This document shows, in pieces, positions 30,940 to 40,770 of a stretch of 54,477 bases of DNA. The DNA is from Dimorphilus gyrociliatus (taxonomy: Eukaryota; Annelida; Polychaeta; Dinophilidae). Both the position numbers and the translations under genes were made by a program. The notes under the pieces were generated by a model that made no database searches, was not told where the DNA came from, and saw only the letters and a program-made list of their open reading frames with translations. Location: contig CAJFCJ010000076.1 in assembly GCA_904063045.1 (NCBI GenBank), positions 146,230 through 200,706 of the forward strand, read 5' to 3'. The number at the start of each line of letters is the position of its first letter. The first letter of the stretch is position 1.

Positions 30940-31152
30940 AGAATCATATCCATACTTTTTGCAAACACTCTTCAAAGGTGTTCCATGAAAGAATGGATTT
31001 ATAAAATTAACATCATCACCAGGGTCATAATCAGAATAGATAATTGAATATTTCTTGTTTGTATTAGTTACTTTAACGAAGAGATTGCCAACAACAAATT
31101 CATTAGTTTCTTCAAAAATATCATAAACTGTTCCACTGATATATTCAACTGT
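30940..31152 (-). CDS. Exon-like ORF of an unknown host gene
   Basis: On the minus strand the frame is open and starts just after an acceptor-like site (CTATTCAAACAG, ending at about 31153). It reads VEYISGTVYDIFEETNEF, then VVGNLFVKVTN, DYDPGDDVNFINP and FHGTPLKSVCKKYGYD. Composition is that of a real soluble protein, not a transposon. I do not recognise the family; the VCxxxGYD end faintly recalls SRCR domains but the preceding pattern does not fit. It sits between truncated element 2 and a truncated Phantom copy. Confidence 0.4.
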
Positions 31153-31186
31153 TTGAATAGTAGTTGGAAAATAGGTCAACTACTGT

Positions 31187-32113
31187 ATGGTCAGGACAAT
31201 TTGGCCTGTTTTGGGACAATTTGCTCTGCATTTTAGGACATTTGACCTGTGCATTATATTCAAAGTTGTAATTGTAACAATGTTTATTTTTATTAATATT
31301 TAAAGTGACAATGATACTACTGACATATAACGATAAATAAGAAAACACTACAAGCAATGATACTAAAAATACATAATAACAAACAAGTAGTAGTAAACTA
31401 AGTAATCATGGAATGTTTAACTCCACTAATCCATCTGAAAGATTATCTAAAATAATTTTTTTAGTTTCCAAGTTGTCCCATAAGTCAAAGATTTTAGACT
31501 ACAAGTATGTTTGTTTTCTTCTCTGCATTCCCTTTAACTTGTTTTCAGAGAGTAGCTTCCTATAAATTTTAATTAACTCAGCTTCTCTAGCTAATTCATT
31601 TACAAGATTATAGAAATTTTCATCAGCTCTGACTACTGTATTTAGACTAGAGTGCCATCATTCAACTTTATCGTTTGTTCTGACTATCATGTTGTATACA
31701 GACCAATTCTTTGGTTTCCAAATGTTTCCATTGATATAGGTTTTTTCCATATATTCCAAAAGATTTGCATATAAGTTTTTCTCTAAGAGTTCATACTTTA
31801 TTTCATTAAATTTAGAAACAATGAATTTTCCTGGAGATATGAGAGACACATGAGTTTTCTAAGCATTTTTCCTTCATAGTTTTTTTTTTATAGTCATTTA
31901 TATAACGAAACTTCTGCAAAAAAGTATGAAAAATTATTTAGACATTACTTTGAAATTGATTATACCTGAATGTTTCTTAAAATTTATTGCTTAAAGTGAA
32001 AAGCACATTCTTGTAAATCAGCTTCAGGAAAAACTTGAGTAACTGCTTTTGACAAGCATACCTTAAAGTCTAATACAAACTTTTGCAGTTTTTTCTTCTT
32101 CATAACAAATTAT
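31187..32113 (-). mobile_element. Truncated Phantom-type element, same family as the copy at 34-37 kb
   Basis: The left end (31189 onward) has the terminal units GGTCAGGACAATTTGGCC and TTTTGGGACAATTTGC. Minus-strand coding remnants match the last two exons of the intact copy: NEIKYELLEKNLY, WKPKNWSVYNMIVRTND, then a stop exactly where the catalytic Glu-Gly-Trp-His stood (VE-stop-WH), and an upstream exon with CAFHFKQ. Similarity ends near 32113; the N-terminal exons and the other terminus are absent. Confidence 0.75.
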
Positions 32114-32499
32114 TCAAATACAAAAAATGTTCTCTGATGACTTTGAGTCAGGATTATCAGTGGAAGATATCTTGTGATTCTCTTCACTTATCATTGAAGG
32201 TCAATAGTATTATGTAGGCTATTTTAAAATGAAAATATAGACAATTTATGCAATATTCTATTGTTTTTCAGTCATTTCCATGATTTAGGAAATTTAGCAA
32301 TAACATTGCTGGTAAGTCTAGTATTTGATAAAAGTTTTGAAAGCTTTAAATTGTCTGATAAAACTTTGCAATGATAAAAATTTTTAATTGTGCACTGTAA
32401 GCACAAAAAATAGAAATGTTTTTTAAAAGATACTCAATATTGATTTGGAAACAGAAACAATATATTTGTATATTCAAATTCAATATTCAAATTGTTTTT
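32114..32499. other. No gene seen
   Basis: AT-rich sequence between the truncated Phantom copy and the GPCR pseudogene. No conserved frame or repeat recognised. Confidence 0.4.
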
Positions 32500-33860
32500 T
32501 TTTATGTTGAATTTATAATGTTTTGATTATGTGAATAAATTCTTAATTGTTGCCTCTTCAATAGAGAAATAATTTTAAAAGTTGTGATAAACAGGACAAT
32601 AGATGTTAAGAATGGACCCATTAAAAGATAAAAGCACACATGTAAATTAATTGATATATCTGGTTCACATAATATCTGCTCCTGAACAAACCTAAAGGTG
32701 GTTAAATTGAGATTTTTAGTCAAAGTTAAAAGTCTAAAGGTATAGATAACTATCCATGAAAAAATGATAATGAAAATAATTCTTTTCTTAGTGATGACAG
32801 TTTTATATCCTTAAAAAAAGAGGAAGACAGCAATTGAAATCATTTTACCACAATGAAAAAGTATAATATTTACCTTTCAAAATATCTGATAGCAATATAT
32901 CTATCAACAGATATTATTGTTATACACCATAAAGACATTGCAAATCCAATAAGTAAGGATATACCACTAATGGGGATGAAACTCTGAGTGAAAGTTCAAT
33001 AAGGAGGTGGGTATCTGACATAAAAAAAGGAAGAAAAAATTTTGAAGATTTGGCAAGATCTGGTCATCCAAGCACAGCTGTAACAGATCAGAATAGAGAA
33101 GAAATTGACAGGCTTATCAGAGAAGATTGGACCATTTCTCAGAGAGCAATCACCCAACAAATAGACATTTGTCAACAGACTGTAAGGAAAATTATAAAGG
33201 AGCTAGGATACAGAAAATCTGTGCAAAATGGATTCCTTATGCTCTCAATCTGGACCAGAAGCAGGTGAGGGTAAGTCATTGTATGGAGCTACTTGAAAGA
33301 TACATGGCAGAAGGAAGAGACTTTTTAGAAAAAATTGTGACTGGAGATGAAACCTGGGTACACCTCTATGATCCACAATCTAAAAGGTCTTCTTTGACTT
33401 ATAAACACACATCATCTCCACCTGACAAGAAGCTTAGAATGGTCAAGTCAGCAGAAAAACTGATGTGCTCAGTTTTTTGGGACTATTCTGGTTTAGTCCA
33501 CATTGAATTCATTATATACTTTAGGCTTTAACATACACAAATATTAATCACATTCATCAAATATTTCTAACAAAAAACACACAGTGATTGAAACTTTTCA
33601 TTTGTACCTAATATATAAACAATGCTCAATAGAAAATCAGCAATGGATACATTCATCAGCAAAATTAACAATATTTTAGGGATATTTTTAGAATATGGAA
33701 GGAAAATCAAAGCAAATAGTGTAGAGAAGAATGCCAACACTGTGGGAATACCAACAACTATTGATCTTAAAGGATTTGATAAATGATGATTACTGAGAGA
33801 TAGGATATCATACATTATATTATGCATGGCAGTAAGATAATCATGTAGGAATGCATGCAA
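32500..33860 (-). pseudogene. Rhodopsin-type GPCR pseudogene split by a mariner fragment
   Basis: From 33860 down: TM1 (GIPTVLAFFSTLFALIF) and TM2 with the ADFLL signature (NVSIADFLLSIVYIL); then the mariner insertion; then TM3 with the class A DRY-type motif (ISVDRYIAIRYF, about 32900) and a donor at 32873; then TM4 (IIFIIIFSWIVIY) and TM5 (about 32820-32560) with a Cys-bearing second extracellular loop (QEQILCEPD), ending in a basic loop and a stop near 32502. TM6-TM7 were not found. The phase does not match across the TM3-TM4 intron, and the insertion separates TM2 from TM3, so this copy is dead. Same general style as the GPCR at 4.4-5.0 kb. Confidence 0.7.
32996..33531 (+). mobile_element. 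Mariner transposase fragment
   Basis: Encodes, in two frames, the mariner N-terminal half: RRWVSDIKKGRKNFEDLARSG, HPSTAV, the helix-turn-helix, GYRKSV and, after a frame change near 33235, YAxNLDQKQVRVSHC, ELLERYMAEGRDFLEKIVTG, the first catalytic Asp (DETWVHLYDP) and VFWDYSG. The second and third catalytic Asp regions and both terminal repeats are missing. It lies inside the GPCR between TM3 and TM2, on the opposite strand. Confidence 0.85.
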
Positions 33861-34201
33861 ATCAGCATTTTGGACATCTGTCTTCTTTATATAGACATTT
33901 ATATTTTACTAAGAAAACACTATAATAACTTGTCATTAATCTGGATGGATTAACAAATGTGAGAAACAATACATTGAAAAAAAATAATGATGTGTTTGTC
34001 TTTCTCTCCATCTACTTGGTAAATATTTTTTTAGTATCTATTGGTAACAAGGTTGTAATTAGTGTGTTTGAGAAGAAAAACCTAAATAGTTAAGATTAAT
34101 CATTGTAGTGAACACTTTTAATTAATTGTTTTGTAGGGTTTGTCTTTAACATGCAAATTCCTACTTTGCACTTGGAGAATGTTGGAAAGTCTAATTGACA
34201 A
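33861..34201. other. No gene seen
   Basis: AT-rich spacer between the GPCR 5' end and the target-site duplication of the intact Phantom element. Confidence 0.4.
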
Positions 34202-34210
34202 GTTCCTTAT

Positions 34211-34345
34211 GATGTAGGGACAATTCGGCCTGGGACAGTTCGGCCTGTTTTTGAGACAATTCAGCCTGTTTTTGGGACAATTCAGCCTATTTGCAATTCA
34301 GCGAATTTTGAGACAATTCAGCCTTTTCAGGACAATTTAACCTAT
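34211..34345 (+). repeat. Left terminal tandem array of Phantom copy 2
   Basis: About seven degenerate head-to-tail units of 15-21 bp with the core GGGACAATTCGGCCTG, forming the inverted terminal repeat with the array at 36700-36857. Confidence 0.8.
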
Positions 34346-34583
34346 AAATTTATATTCAAAACTGTAATTTGAACAATGTTTATCTTTATTAATATTTGCT
34401 ATTGATGTATAGAATGTTAAATATCAAAACACTACAAGCAAAAAATACAAAAAAAAACACAAAATTACAAACAACTACTATTACAAACTTAATAATCATG
34501 CAATGTTTAACTCCACTAATCCATCTAAAAGATTATCTAAAGTGATTTTATTAGTTTCCAAGTTGTCCCATAAATTAAATATT

Positions 34584-36493
34584 TTAGATTGTAGGTAGGC
34601 TTGTTTTTTTTCTCTGCATTCCCTTTAACTTGTTTTCAGAAAGTAGCTTCTTATAAATTGTAATTAAATCAGCTTCTCTGGCTAATTCATTTACAAGATT
34701 GTAGAAATTTTCATTTGCTCTTACTGCTGTATTTAGTCTGCAGTGCCATCCTTCAACATTATTGTTAGTTCTGATGGTCATGTTGTACACAGACCAATAC
34801 TTTGGTTTCCAAATGTTGCTATAGATATAGGTCCTTCCCATATAATCTAATAAATCTCCATATAAATTTTTCTCTAAGAGTTCATACTTTATTTCATTAA
34901 ATGTTGAAACAATGCATTTATGTGGGATATATGAGAGACACATGAGTTTTCTCAGCATTTTTCCTCCATAGTTTTTATTATTATAGTCATTGATATAACC
35001 CAGCTTCTGCAAAAAAAAGGCTAAAAATTATTTATACTTTAATTTTGAATTAATTATACCTGAATGTTTCTGAAAATTGATTGCTTAAAATGGAAAGCAC
35101 ATCCTTGTAAATCAACTTCAGGAAAAATTTCAGTAACTGCTTTCCATAAGCCTGCCTCAAAGTCTAATACAAGCTTTTGCAGTTTATTCTCCATCATTAT
35201 ACTTTCTATTTCCTTCAAGAACAGAATAATTTTGTATTTTTTCTAGCAAATTTTTTTAATTACTCACTCTGAAAACTTCCAAGTAGTGTTTCTTCTTCTT
35301 TCCACTCATTAAGACAAACAAAAGTGGAACTTGATGATATTCATCCTTTTTCTTAATGAAGCCATGTATGGAAAATAGTTGATAGAATGGGGGTCTAACA
35401 ACTTTTAAAGTTCCATCAACAAACCATATTTTACATTTGGACAATAAGCTAATTTGATGACTGGTACCAAAAATTATGTTTCTATGGTTTTTTCCTTGAA
35501 TATCTTGCACTAAAAATTGTTTGGGTATTTCATTCATATCTAGTTGAAAAAATAATTCTTCTGGGTGCTTAGGTCTAAGGTTTTGTTTGTATCTATTTGC
35601 TGTTCTTTTAAATGATTCAATTGTAGGCAAACTTTTAATTGAATTACAAAATTCCATTGCAGTATCTTCAGCTAAATGTTTTCCAGACTTTTCATTTCTT
35701 TCCAAGGTAAGACACTTTAAATGAAGTCTGGCTTTTATGCTTTGTTTTAAATTCTTTCCAGAATTAGAGTGATTATGATAATTTTTTATTAGAAATTTTG
35801 AACCTTTTTGAATAATATAAGCATTACAGGTCTCATTTTTAGATCTTTGTGAACACCTCCAAATGTTAGAACTTTTTGTTTTTAGTGAGAAGGAAAAATT
35901 ATTATGCAATAAAATATCTTTTCCTCTTTTACTTCCATTCTTGACAATTTCAAAATCATTTTCATTTGCTTCATAAACACTTATTTCCTTGCTTGTATCA
36001 AATGATACTTCATCTTGAATGTCAACTCTTTGATCTTGATCACAGTTATTTGAATTATTATTTTCTTCTTCAGATATATCCTCAATACAATTTTCAAAAT
36101 CAAAGGATAGTCTCAACTGAAATAACAAAATTATAACAATTTTTCAACTGAGAAAAGTTACAAGTTATTTACTTGTTGATTTTCTTCATGAAATTGTTCA
36201 GTATTCATAGCACCCAGTTCATTTTGACTTTCATTTGAATGACTTTCATTTTTTTTCTGAACAATTTTTCTTAACTTAATTAAAACTTTTTGTCTTCTAA
36301 CATTGAAGCAATCAACACAATAATCATTTTCTGATTAAAGATATGTAAGTTTTACAAAAAGGAAAGAAAAGAAAAATATTTACTTACTTTTGGAACACTT
36401 TCTATGATAAAAATGCTTGCAAAGTTTGCATCTTACTTTCTGTTGATTCCAATAAAATTTCTTTGTACACAACCAGCATGTGTTTAAATTCAT
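34584..36493 (-). CDS. FLYWCH-MULE transposase, five exons (Phantom copy 2)
   Basis: Exons 36493-36388, 36330-36173, 36116-35268, 35212-35060 and 35006-34584 join with consistent phase into about 562 residues without a stop; introns of 53-57 bp, one of 55 bp, all GT-AG. N-terminus: zinc-binding CWLC, CKLC, YHRKC, then CVDC. An acidic region follows, then a FLYWCH-type finger (GKDILLHNN, WRCSQRSKNETCNAY, HNHS). The MULE core has all three catalytic positions: first Asp in IWFVDGTLK, second in VLDFEAG with GCAFHFKQ after it, and Glu in NNNVEGWHCRLN. The start is the first ATG before the CxxC. It binds the element's own ends and performs cut-and-paste transposition by family knowledge. Confidence 0.85.
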
Positions 36494-36699
36494 TATGTAC
36501 AATTGAATTTTCTTTTTTCACACTTTATATTATCAATTAATAATCAATTTTTAGTTCTTTAAAATCAAAAAAGCTTTCACTGGAGTTAAAGAAATAAAAT
36601 ATACACAAAAAAAACTGGTAACAGTTCCATTACATAATGAAATAAACTGGTGTTATATATTGTTTGAGTTTTAAAAAAAGTGTAATATTCTTAATTTAA

Positions 36700-36857
36700 A
36701 TACAGGCTGAATTGTCCCAAAAACAGACTGAATTGTTCCAAAACAGACGGAATTGTCCCAAAAACAGACGGAATTGTCCCAAAGACAGGCCGAATTGTCC
36801 CAAAACAGGCCGAATTGTCCCAGGCCGAATTGTCCCAGACCAAATTGTCCTGACCCC
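36700..36857 (-). repeat. Right terminal tandem array of Phantom copy 2
   Basis: About eight units with the core GAATTGTCCCAAAACAG, inverted relative to the left array, the outermost being ACCAAATTGTCCTGACC. Confidence 0.8.
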
Positions 36858-36866
36858 GTTCCCTAT

Positions 36867-37694
36867 ATACAAGAAGTCTAATTGAATTATACCTTGGTGA
36901 AAGGTATTTTCTTAAGTATGTTTTAAGCAGAATTTGTCTAAAATTTCTTCCAGCAATACAGATGATAAGTGAAAATTGATTAGTGAATGTGTGTACACAC
37001 TCCATCTGGTGGCTTATACAGATTTACTATATCACCTGAAATGATCAACAACAATAAATTTGCATCTCTATGACTTAATTAGGGGTTTTATTATTGGACA
37101 ATGATATGCATGTATTTTACATATAAGAATTAGAATTGGCTCTCTGAATGAATTTCATTGTCTTCTATGGCTGATGTCTTTTAAGACATCTTTAAAAAGT
37201 TATGTTTGCTAGCTTTATAATTGGGACTCAGCTCTAGTGGATAGGTCAAAGGGTATGGTGGGATATAGGCATCACTTAATGATGTAATCAATATATCAGT
37301 TATAATCATTCTCCTTTTTTGTATTAATATGATCTTTCATTACCTGTAATCTTAAGTGTATGTTAAATGAGCTGTTAAATGAGCTACATATGATTTTAGC
37401 AGAATGTATCAAAAGTTAATATTAAAGAGTAATCTGTGTTTATTATAAATGTTGTGTATTTCTACCTATACAAGTTTTCTCTGACATTAGAAAATATGAG
37501 CAGCCATGACACAGGAAGTTATTAGCATTTTCTGTTTATTTGATTGAACAAGAGATTAGAAAAGTGAAAGATTAGCTTTGAAATATTTCATTGACAATTT
37601 ATCTCTTGACAAAATATGCTCTATATTTTTTAATAACTTTTACTTCAACTTTCTAATTTTAGATTATAATACTAATTATTAGAAGATAACAAAA
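36867..37694. other. No gene seen
   Basis: AT-rich intergenic sequence. AAGTCTAATTGA at about 36872 repeats the sequence just left of Phantom copy 2 (about 34188), a short flank duplication outside the 9-bp TSD. Confidence 0.35.
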
Positions 37695-37905
37695 ATACCA
37701 CTGATTTGTTCAAACTGTTGAGGAAAATTTTTTGGAAGACAGAAAAGATTGAAATATACAAATTGCAAAAAATTACATTAAGGACCACAGAAGTCATGGA
37801 GATAATATTGAAGAGGATTCTTTTGAAATAAACGATACAATCATGTCTACAAAATCAGAGAAGATATTTGAATTTGTTATTGGAGGAGTTGCTTCTAGTC
37901 ATTAA
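37695..37905 (+). pseudogene. Relic of Phantom N-terminal zinc finger and pre-FLYWCH region
   Basis: Frame-broken coding traces: LICSNC, then in a second frame FFGRQKRLKYTNCKKLH, which lines up with the N-terminal zinc exon of other copies (YGRQKKIKCVECPKFLHQ at 53 kb; YGRQNQEKCQLC at 43.2 kb). An open stretch follows (EDSFEINDTIMS, FEFVIGGVASS) resembling the segment before FLYWCH. No catalytic domain follows. Confidence 0.4.
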
Positions 37906-38356
37906 CTGTCACTTTTAGGCAAAAGGCTGTTTTCTCCCAATCCCTTTACTATTTAAGTACTACCTTAATTACTATTCAAATATCAACATTTGTTAAATAT
38001 TTATTAGATTGATATAGATAAAAAATGATTCATAACAAAAATATAATTCTTTAGATTGTTTAAAAACTGCAAAATTTTTTCTGACATTTTTAATTAAGAG
38101 TTTTCTCTTTGATATCAAATGATTTATCTTTTTATATCTTTTGATAAGTTGATTAATACTGATAAGGATAAAGCTTTTTGAATTATTTAGCTGATTAAGC
38201 TACTTTCTAAGTGTTTTATAAAAGGATAGGAAATCTAGTTGAGTTCTGTCAGAAAATATAATGAAAACTATACAGACATTTTCTCTGATTTTTATATTTG
38301 GTAAAAAGACCAAAATATTTCTTTGTTTATTATAAAAACTGGTATTGATTTTACAG
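37906..38356. other. No gene seen
   Basis: AT-rich; presumably the intron or upstream region of the Ly6-type gene. An N-terminal (signal peptide) exon must exist somewhere but I could not identify it. Confidence 0.35.
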
Positions 38357-39008
38357 GGTTTAAAAGAAAAGAATGTTTTTCTCTCCTTTGAATATTTTGA
38401 AAATTTGAATAAAGAATACACAACTATCAAATGTAGCGACGTTAAACTAAGCAAAGGTAATTTTAATTTTGTTTAGTTATTTCGTCACGTGACATGTTTA
38501 TCCTATTAAATTTTTAAGAAATGAAAAATGTTAATGATAATGTCAAAAAATTTAAGTGTTAATGCTTTTTAAATGGAAGAGAAATATCTCTCATAATGGC
38601 TGAAAGTATAACGTCATTTTGTTCAAATAATTAATATCTAATAATATTCATATTCCCATTTCCTTTAACCTAAAGTCTCTTCCATTACTGAACAACTGCA
38701 GAAGACGTCTCTCCAACAGATGTCAGCCTATTTATTTAACAAAAAAGAGGAAATAGAACGTTTCAGTTGCCTATATATTGGTTAAAAGATCATCATTCGC
38801 GAGAGGATGTAGAAATGTTACATGCACGAATTCAACAATGAAAGAACAGTGCAAGACAATAGCCAATGAAACAAGAGTTTGTGATAAATGTTGCATTGGA
38901 GATAAATGTAATATCTTCTTCAATGATGGCAAAGCTGGATCTTCAACTATTTTTATTAACATTTCTCTTGTTATATCACTTATTTTCATTGCTATGAACT
39001 TGATTTAA
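38357..39008 (+). CDS. Ly6/uPAR-type (three-finger) GPI-anchored protein, C-terminal exons
   Basis: Two exons with matching phase: 38357-38456 (between TTTTACAG and GTAATT) and 38767-39008 (after CGTTTCAG). Together they encode EYTTIKCSDVKLSK, then RGCRNVTC, the hallmark CCIGDKCN (CCxxDxCN of LU domains), and a C-terminal hydrophobic segment (FINISLVISLIFIAM) after GSS, a good GPI-attachment signal. Spacing of the Cys residues fits the second half of one LU domain. The first Cys finger and signal peptide would be on upstream exons not found. Such proteins act at the cell surface as receptor modulators or adhesion molecules; no specific role can be given. Confidence 0.7.
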
Positions 39009-40439
39009 AATTCTTAATTCTTAAGATTAAGATAAATGAAAAATTGTACAAAAACATTAACACTAACCTTAACATAGTAAGTATTAAACAGCTTCTTCAT
39101 GTCAAAGAAAACTGGTATATTCTATGATGGAATAAATATACGGTACTCTTAGATTGGCGTGTTTAGAATACATTTTTTTTCACATTCTACATACACTCCC
39201 ATATGTTTGAATTTAAGAAAGAGTCATTGCTGAAAACAATGAAACATAACAAATGAGAGGAATCAACAAAAGTATACACCATGTCAATTGGTCTGCCTCT
39301 TTATATTTATGATTCTATTCAAATAATTCCTATAATTCAGGCTTTAGATAATTTTTGGACAAACTCCTGATCTGAATCATCAAGAGATTGTTGGGCGGTC
39401 AGTCATTAATGACCATTTTCTCGACCATTACCCATAGGGTGTTCCACTTTTTGATCCATTAATATAGATATTAAGAAGATATAGAGAAGCTATAGCTTCG
39501 TGAGCTTTTTGGTATCAAAAAAAGATATTTTATTTTTGCAATCTTTCTGTGAGAGTATGCCCTACGCCGGCTTTTTTTCATAGCTTTACTGTGTATGACT
39601 ATTTCTCAACCTTTCTGTACAATCTCTCTTCTCTTTTCCCCCTCTCTCTCATTCTCTCGCTATACATAATTCTCGTTAGGCCAATGGAGTTATAAAAAAA
39701 ACATAAAGTTAACTATGTGAAGTTGAGTGAGTTTTTATGTGAACAAGCTTATATTAAATGCATGAGTACAGACACATAGATTGTATTTAAATTATTCAAA
39801 ATATTTGAAAATCTACATAAATTAGTTGATTATGTGAAGAAAAAAAGTTAGGGTTCACCTTTAATGTCCTTTTGTTTGTAGCTCATACAAAATATTTCAG
39901 TATTTCAAAAAGTATATTGCACAAATGACATCTAGATTGCTTAAAGGAATAGAAATTCATTAAAAATGTATGTTTTCTTTGTCTGAATTTTTCTTTCAAT
40001 AAATGATGATATACCCGACTGACTTACAACAATATGTCCCGTATTTCCTTCTGTAGTTTTAAACAATCTTCTCTAATCATTTAGATAGATAGTTGATTAA
40101 AGTGATTCAGTAAGGGTATTCATACACTTTAATTAGTTGTTGATATCTAAAAATGATATGATTAACTTTGATAATGCAAGTGATGCTGTTTTTGTTAACA
40201 AAAGCAGAATATATTTTTGTAGATATAAATTAATCAGAAAATTGTGCTTATAATTCTTTTACATCATTTTCTTTGTAAATTTGATAAAATTATTCATGAA
40301 AAGAAGATTGCGATGTAAGTCTCAATGGAATTTACAGTTTGTAACAAAATACACCATTCAATATTCACTGTTTTATATTGAAAATTCTTTCATAAAATCA
40401 ATTCAAGAATGAATTAGTAACTAAAGCAATATATATATA
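39009..40439. other. Intergenic, with a compositionally odd stretch and a diverged duplication
   Basis: 39270-39345 (AAAGTATACACCATGTCAAT, then TATGATTCTA) is repeated at about 45494-45570 near the PAN exons. 39382-39690 is richer in G/C than its surroundings, with CGCCGG, and a pyrimidine run (CTCTCTTCTCTTTTCCCCCT) near 39627. No ORF of substance. Confidence 0.45.
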
Positions 40440-40645
40440 CAGTACTGGCAGTAAGTCACTGTTACACCTCAAAAAAATAATATTTTCTTGATTTTTTCTC
40501 TTTCCGCGCCTAAAGAATGAAAATGAAGGATATTATTATATTTAATAATATTCTTCTTATCATTATAGAAAGAAAATATATGTTTTTAATTTAAAATCTC
40601 AGAAATATGATCACTTTAATGTGATAGGCCTATTTATGGAAAAGC
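40440..40645 (+). repeat. Left inverted repeat of the Tc1 element
   Basis: Matches the reverse complement of 44600-44801 with scattered differences, sharing CACTGTTACACCTC, AAGAATGAAAATGAAGG and TAGGCCTATTT. Confidence 0.85.
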
Positions 40646-40770
40646 ACAAGCATCAGTTATGTTCAAAAAATTTACCCTGATCATTGAGTAGTGTCACTTT
40701 TAACCAGATTTTAAGGTCATTTATGTGTTTGCGCATGTGTAATCTAACAGTTGACAAATTTAAAATAAAA

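Larger units (their letters stand above)
34211..36857 (-). mobile_element. Intact Phantom-type (FLYWCH/MULE) DNA transposon, copy 2
   Basis: 2.65 kb. Flanked by a 9-bp target-site duplication with one mismatch (GTTCCTTAT at 34202-34210, GTTCCCTAT at 36858-36866), as expected for Mutator-like elements (8-11 bp). Inverted ends align (GATGTAGGGACAATTC against GGGGTCAGGACAATTTGG) and continue into opposed tandem arrays. The transposase gene between them is complete with consistent splice phases. Potentially autonomous. Confidence 0.85.
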
